Below, piece after piece: positions 5,159 to 7,579 of a stretch of DNA of 7,579 nucleotides. The position numbers and the translations under genes are program-made. The first letter of the stretch is position 1, and each line of letters starts with the position of its first letter. The notes beneath the pieces are model-generated. The model saw nothing but the letters and a program-made list of their open reading frames with translations, was not told the DNA's origin and did no database searches. Where the stretch lies: positions 1-7,579 of the forward strand of contig JAUXBK010000130.1 of assembly GCA_030619405.1 (NCBI GenBank), given 5' to 3'. Origin of the DNA: Sedimenticola sp. (lineage in GTDB: Bacteria; Pseudomonadota; Gammaproteobacteria; Chromatiales; Chromatiaceae).

Positions 5159-6462
5159 GCCAGCCACAGAACATCCTGATCCGAAACGGGCGCCTGATCG
5201 ACCCCGCCAGTCATATCGATGAGACAGTGGACCTGCAGATCGCCGCCGGTAAGATCAGCGGCCTGGGGCGGATGCCCGCGGGATTCCGGCCCGACCTCAC
5301 CATCGATGCCGACGGGCAGGTGGTCTGCCCGGGGCTGGTGGACCTGAGCGCCCGGCTGCGGGAGCCGGGACAGGAGCACAAGGCCACCCTGGAGAGCGAG
5401 ACCGGAGCGGCGGCCAGCTCCGGTATCACCACGCTCTGTTGCCCCCCCGACACCAACCCGGTGATCGACACCCCGGCGATGGCCAGCCTGGTACGGAGAC
5501 GGGCCCAGCGCATCGGCTACGCCCGGGTGCTGCCGGTGGGCGCCCTCACCCAGGAACTGGGGGGCGAGCAGCTGAGCGAGATGGCGGCCCTGCTGAAGGC
5601 CGGCTGCGTCGCCTTCAGCAACGTCGAACGCCCCCTTGGCAATACTCTGATCGAACGTCGGGCACTGGAGTATGCCACCACCTTCGATGCAACCGTCATT
5701 CTGCGCCCGGAGGACCGGCATCTGGCAGACAAGGGCTGTGCCCACGAAGGGCCGGTGGCGTCCCGCCTGGGCCTGCCCGGCATCCCGGCAGCGGCGGAGA
5801 CGGTGGCCGTGGCCCGGGATCTGGCCCTGGCCCAGCAGACCGGTGGCCGGATCCACTTCCACGGGCTCTCCACCGGCGCCGCCGTGGCTATGCTGGCCCA
5901 GGCCCAGGGAGAGCGACTGCCGGTCACCGCCGACGTAGCGGCACACCAGCTGCACCTGACCGAGATGGACATCGAGGGCTTCGACAGCAACTGCCATGTG
6001 CACCCCCCATTGCGCAGCCTCTCCGACCGGGAACGGCTGCGGGAAGGGGTGAGAGGTGGCGTCATCGGTGCCATATGCTCCGATCATCAGCCCCACGAGG
6101 CAGACGCCAAGGCCGCCCCCTTCCCCTCCACGGCGCCTGGCATCTCGGCACTGGAGACACTGCTGCCATTGACCCTGAAGCTGGTCCAGGAGGGTGTCAT
6201 CGACCTGCCCCGGGCCATCGCCCTGCTCACCAGCGGACCCGCGGAGATGCTGCAACTCCCCTACGGCCGGCTGAGCGTGGGCAGCAGCGCGGATGTCTGC
6301 ATCTTCGACCCGGAGCGCCCCTGGGAACTGACGCCGGAGCGGATGCGCAGTGCCGGCCGCAACACCCCCTTTCTGGGCTGGGAGTTCATCGGCCGGGTGA
6401 CTTGTACCCTGTTCGAGGGGAGGGTCGTTTTTGAAGAAGAGGTACTAGGTACTAGGTACTAG
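5155..6462 (+). CDS. pyrX: Dihydroorotase-like non-catalytic PyrC' (PyrX) subunit
   Basis: This 435-residue amidohydrolase-fold protein belongs to the pseudo-dihydroorotase group that assembles with and stabilises PyrB. Family landmarks are CPGLVDLSARLREPG (58-72), ITTLCCPPDTNPV (91-103), PVGALTQELGGEQLSEM (127-143), AHEGPVASRLGLPGIP (196-211), LPVTADVAAHQLHLT (255-269), SDHQPHEADAKAAPF (309-323) and TSGPAEML (359-366). The zinc-binding HxH of active type I enzymes is replaced by Ser-Ala-Arg (65-67). The His expected before ED is Arg (RPED, 184-187), and the His before xST is Gly (HGLST, 236-240). The late Asp (310) is retained. It is therefore inferred to be structural, with the catalytic PyrC encoded elsewhere. 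The start overlaps the pyrB stop. The last six residues (VLGTRY) and the stop are encoded by a heptamer repeat array. Confidence 0.93.
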   Translation: MSQPQNILIRNGRLIDPASHIDETVDLQIAAGKISGLGRMPAGFRPDLTIDADGQVVCPGLVDLSARLREPGQEHKATLESETGAAASSGITTLCCPPDTNPVIDTPAMASLVRRRAQRIGYARVLPVGALTQELGGEQLSEMAALLKAGCVAFSNVERPLGNTLIERRALEYATTFDATVILRPEDRHLADKGCAHEGPVASRLGLPGIPAAAETVAVARDLALAQQTGGRIHFHGLSTGAAVAMLAQAQGERLPVTADVAAHQLHLTEMDIEGFDSNCHVHPPLRSLSDRERLREGVRGGVIGAICSDHQPHEADAKAAPFPSTAPGISALETLLPLTLKLVQEGVIDLPRAIALLTSGPAEMLQLPYGRLSVGSSADVCIFDPERPWELTPERMRSAGRNTPFLGWEFIGRVTCTLFEGRVVFEEEVLGTRY

Positions 6463-6487
6463 GACCGAGGGCCTAGGACCGAGGACC
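6441..6487. repeat. Heptamer tandem array overlapping the pyrX 3' end
   Basis: Three perfect GGTACTA units (6441-6461) are followed by variant units GGACCGA, GGGCCTA, GGACCGA and a partial GGACC, giving about 6.7 units of strict 7-bp period. The first units encode the last PyrC' residues and the stop TAG (6460-6462). Since 7 is not a multiple of 3, a change in unit number shifts the frame, but any run of three GGTACTA units offers a TAG in every frame. Heptameric short tandem repeats are known in intergenic DNA of several bacterial groups; replication slippage is the likely origin. Confidence 0.85.
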
Positions 6488-6510
6488 ATCTCGTCACCCA
6501 TGAGTTAAAA

Positions 6511-6516
6511 TATACT
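6511..6516 (+). promoter_or_regulatory. Possible -10 box (TATACT)
   Basis: TATACT matches the sigma-70 consensus at five of six positions and sits in AT-rich DNA (TTAAAATATACT) that contrasts with the GC-rich surroundings. No good -35 lies 16-18 bp upstream. It could drive the PyrK-like gene from about 200 nt upstream, through the palindrome at 6546-6568. It is a guess from composition and one hexamer. Confidence 0.25.
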
Positions 6517-6545
6517 CGCGCAAAGAAAACATTACAAAACTGCTG

Positions 6546-6568
6546 ATTCCCACGCTCTGCGTGGGAAT
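6546..6568. repeat. REP-like perfect palindrome
   Basis: The arm ATTCCCACGC (6546-6555) and its exact complement GCGTGGGAAT (6559-6568) flank the loop TCT, a ten-pair hairpin. From general knowledge, this TTCCCACGC/GCGTGGGAA hairpin is a common dispersed palindromic repeat in gammaproteobacteria and other bacteria. No T-run follows on the + strand, so it is not a normal intrinsic terminator. It lies between pyrX and the PyrK-like gene and could act in mRNA end protection or attenuation. Confidence 0.75.
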
Positions 6569-6699
6569 GCATGCGGTAACCCTCCTGCGTCGCGGAGAAA
6601 AACAACTTGCGAAACAGGTACCTGCTCAGAGTGTGGGCGCCCGTAAAAATCGGTTTTGATTTTCCTTTGCGCCTTTACGCGAGAAATTTCGTTTTAATC

Positions 6700-6704
6700 A
6701 AGGA
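6700..6704 (+). promoter_or_regulatory. Shine-Dalgarno for the PyrK-like gene
   Basis: AAGGA lies nine bases before GTG 6714, a good spacing that decides this start. No ATG start exists in this frame before the conserved N-terminal region. Upstream bases 6569-6699 contain only a small palindrome CAGGTACCTG (6615-6624) and AT-rich sequence. Confidence 0.6.
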
Positions 6705-6713
6705 AACCGAGAC

Positions 6714-7579
6714 GTGACAGAGAGAGCCCATCGCGACACCATCTTTCCGGAGCAGGCGGAGATCCTCTCCCATCAGGCCCTGGCGGGTGAGCAATACCTG
6801 CTCCGGGTGCAGGCGCCCCTGTGCGCGGGCCATGCCCGGCCCGGCAGCTTCGCCCATATCCAGGTGGACCCGATGCGCCCGCTGCGCCGCCCCATCTCCA
6901 TCATGCGTCGATCCGTCGACGCGGGGTGGGTGGAATTCCTCTATAAGGCTGTGGGTGAAGGGACCCGGCTGCTGGCCCGGCGGCAGCCGGGAGAGCCGCT
7001 GGATATCCTGGCACCCATCGGCCGGCCGTTCGAACTCCATCGGGAACGCCTCCGCCCGCTGCTGATCGGCGGCGGCGTCGGCATGCCCCCGATGCTGTTC
7101 CTGGCAGAGGAGAGCAAAGGCAGGCCGGCCTTCCATCCCCTGGTCATACTGGGTTCCGAGGTGCCGTTCCCGTTCCAGCCTCAGCCTTCGAAAATCCTGC
7201 TCCCCGGAATGCCCGACGGCGTCATCGCCGGCATGCCCCTGCTGGACGACTGGGGCATCCCCAACCGCCTGGCCAGCCTGCAGGGTTATGCCGGCTGCCA
7301 CCCGGGGTACGTTACCGACCTGGCCCGCTCCTGGCTGGAAACCCTGGACCAGCAGGCCCGGGGTGAAGTGGAGATCTTCTCCTGCGGCCCCCGCCCGATG
7401 CTGGAGGCGGTAGCCCGGCTGGCCAGGGAATTCGACCTTCCCTGCCAGGTTTCGCTGGAGGAGTTCATGGCCTGTGGCGTGGGTGGCTGCGCCGGCTGTG
7501 TAGTGCCGGTGGAGACCTCCGCCGGCCAGATGATGAAACGGGTCTGCGTGGACGGCCCGGTGTTCGATGCGCGGCAGGT
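6714..7579 (+). CDS. pyrK: PyrK-like dihydroorotate dehydrogenase electron-transfer subunit (3' partial)
   Basis: The frame from GTG 6714 stays open to the window edge (288 complete codons). It reads as a ferredoxin-reductase-fold flavoprotein with a C-terminal iron-sulfur domain. The FAD motif LRRPISIM (57-64) and GEGTRLLARRQPGEPLDILAPIG (81-103) are followed by the nucleotide-binding IGGGVGMPPMLFLA (118-131), EIFSCGPRPMLEAVA (220-234) and the [2Fe-2S] ligands C254, C259, C262 and C278 (spacing C-x4-C-x2-C-x15-C). GPVFDARQ just before the edge is the usual PyrK ending, so only a few residues should be missing. PyrK carries electrons from PyrD type 1B through FAD and the cluster to NAD+. Its place after pyrB–pyrX supports this role. 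No pyrD is seen; the next gene to the right is the place to expect one. The 251-nt gap suggests partly independent expression. Confidence 0.9.
   Translation, partial: MTERAHRDTIFPEQAEILSHQALAGEQYLLRVQAPLCAGHARPGSFAHIQVDPMRPLRRPISIMRRSVDAGWVEFLYKAVGEGTRLLARRQPGEPLDILAPIGRPFELHRERLRPLLIGGGVGMPPMLFLAEESKGRPAFHPLVILGSEVPFPFQPQPSKILLPGMPDGVIAGMPLLDDWGIPNRLASLQGYAGCHPGYVTDLARSWLETLDQQARGEVEIFSCGPRPMLEAVARLAREFDLPCQVSLEEFMACGVGGCAGCVVPVETSAGQMMKRVCVDGPVFDARQ

Noticed and set aside
4948..6255. Long minus-strand and alternate-frame open stretches opposite pyrB and pyrX (also + strand 5439-6434)
   Set aside because: They are low-complexity, Gly/Arg/Pro-rich translations typical of shadow frames in GC-rich genes, and the + strand proteins match known families end to end.
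6546..6568. Palindrome as an intrinsic terminator of the pyr operon
   Set aside because: No T-run follows on the + strand, and the sequence matches a common dispersed palindromic repeat better.

Overview
The window looks like a GC-rich chromosomal segment from a gammaproteobacterium. GshB, YqgE, RuvX, PyrR, PyrB and the inactive dihydroorotase homolog PyrC' all read as gammaproteobacterial proteins. The gene order gshB – tonB-like – yqgE – ruvX – pyrR – pyrB – pyrC' resembles that of Pseudomonas and of Chromatiales-type sulfur oxidisers. The species cannot be named from this alone. All supported genes are on the + strand.

Layout: 1-278 is non-coding and carries two unrelated intergenic repeats plus a 12-bp copy of a motif that recurs later. 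279-1229 is gshB (glutathione synthetase). 1230-1496 is a gene remnant without its own start. It is in frame with gshB behind the gshB stop codon and reads as the C-terminal end of an ApbE-type FAD:protein FMN transferase. 1493-2392 is a TonB-family protein whose start overlaps the remnant's stop. 2393-2651 holds a MITE-like inverted repeat and a weak terminator-like hairpin. 2652-6462 is a tightly packed run of yqgE, ruvX, pyrR, pyrB and pyrC' (pyrX), with a 5-nt gap followed by three overlaps. 6463-6713 is non-coding, with a heptamer tandem array that begins inside the pyrC' stop region, a perfect REP-like palindrome and a possible -10 box. 6714 to the window edge is a PyrK-like iron-sulfur flavoprotein, truncated by the edge.

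Functionally, the right half is de novo pyrimidine synthesis. PyrB is aspartate transcarbamoylase and PyrC' is its non-catalytic structural partner. PyrR is the UMP/PRPP-sensing regulator or uracil phosphoribosyltransferase. The PyrK-like protein would pass electrons from dihydroorotate oxidation to NAD+. The left half is redox and envelope housekeeping (glutathione, TonB-type energy transduction, YqgE) plus the RuvX nuclease-fold rRNA-processing protein.

I see no convincing new defence, mobile or secondary-metabolite system. The most unusual items are the ApbE remnant that begins exactly at the gshB stop, the heptamer array that supplies the last codons of pyrC', and the presence of a different small repeat family in each intergenic gap.
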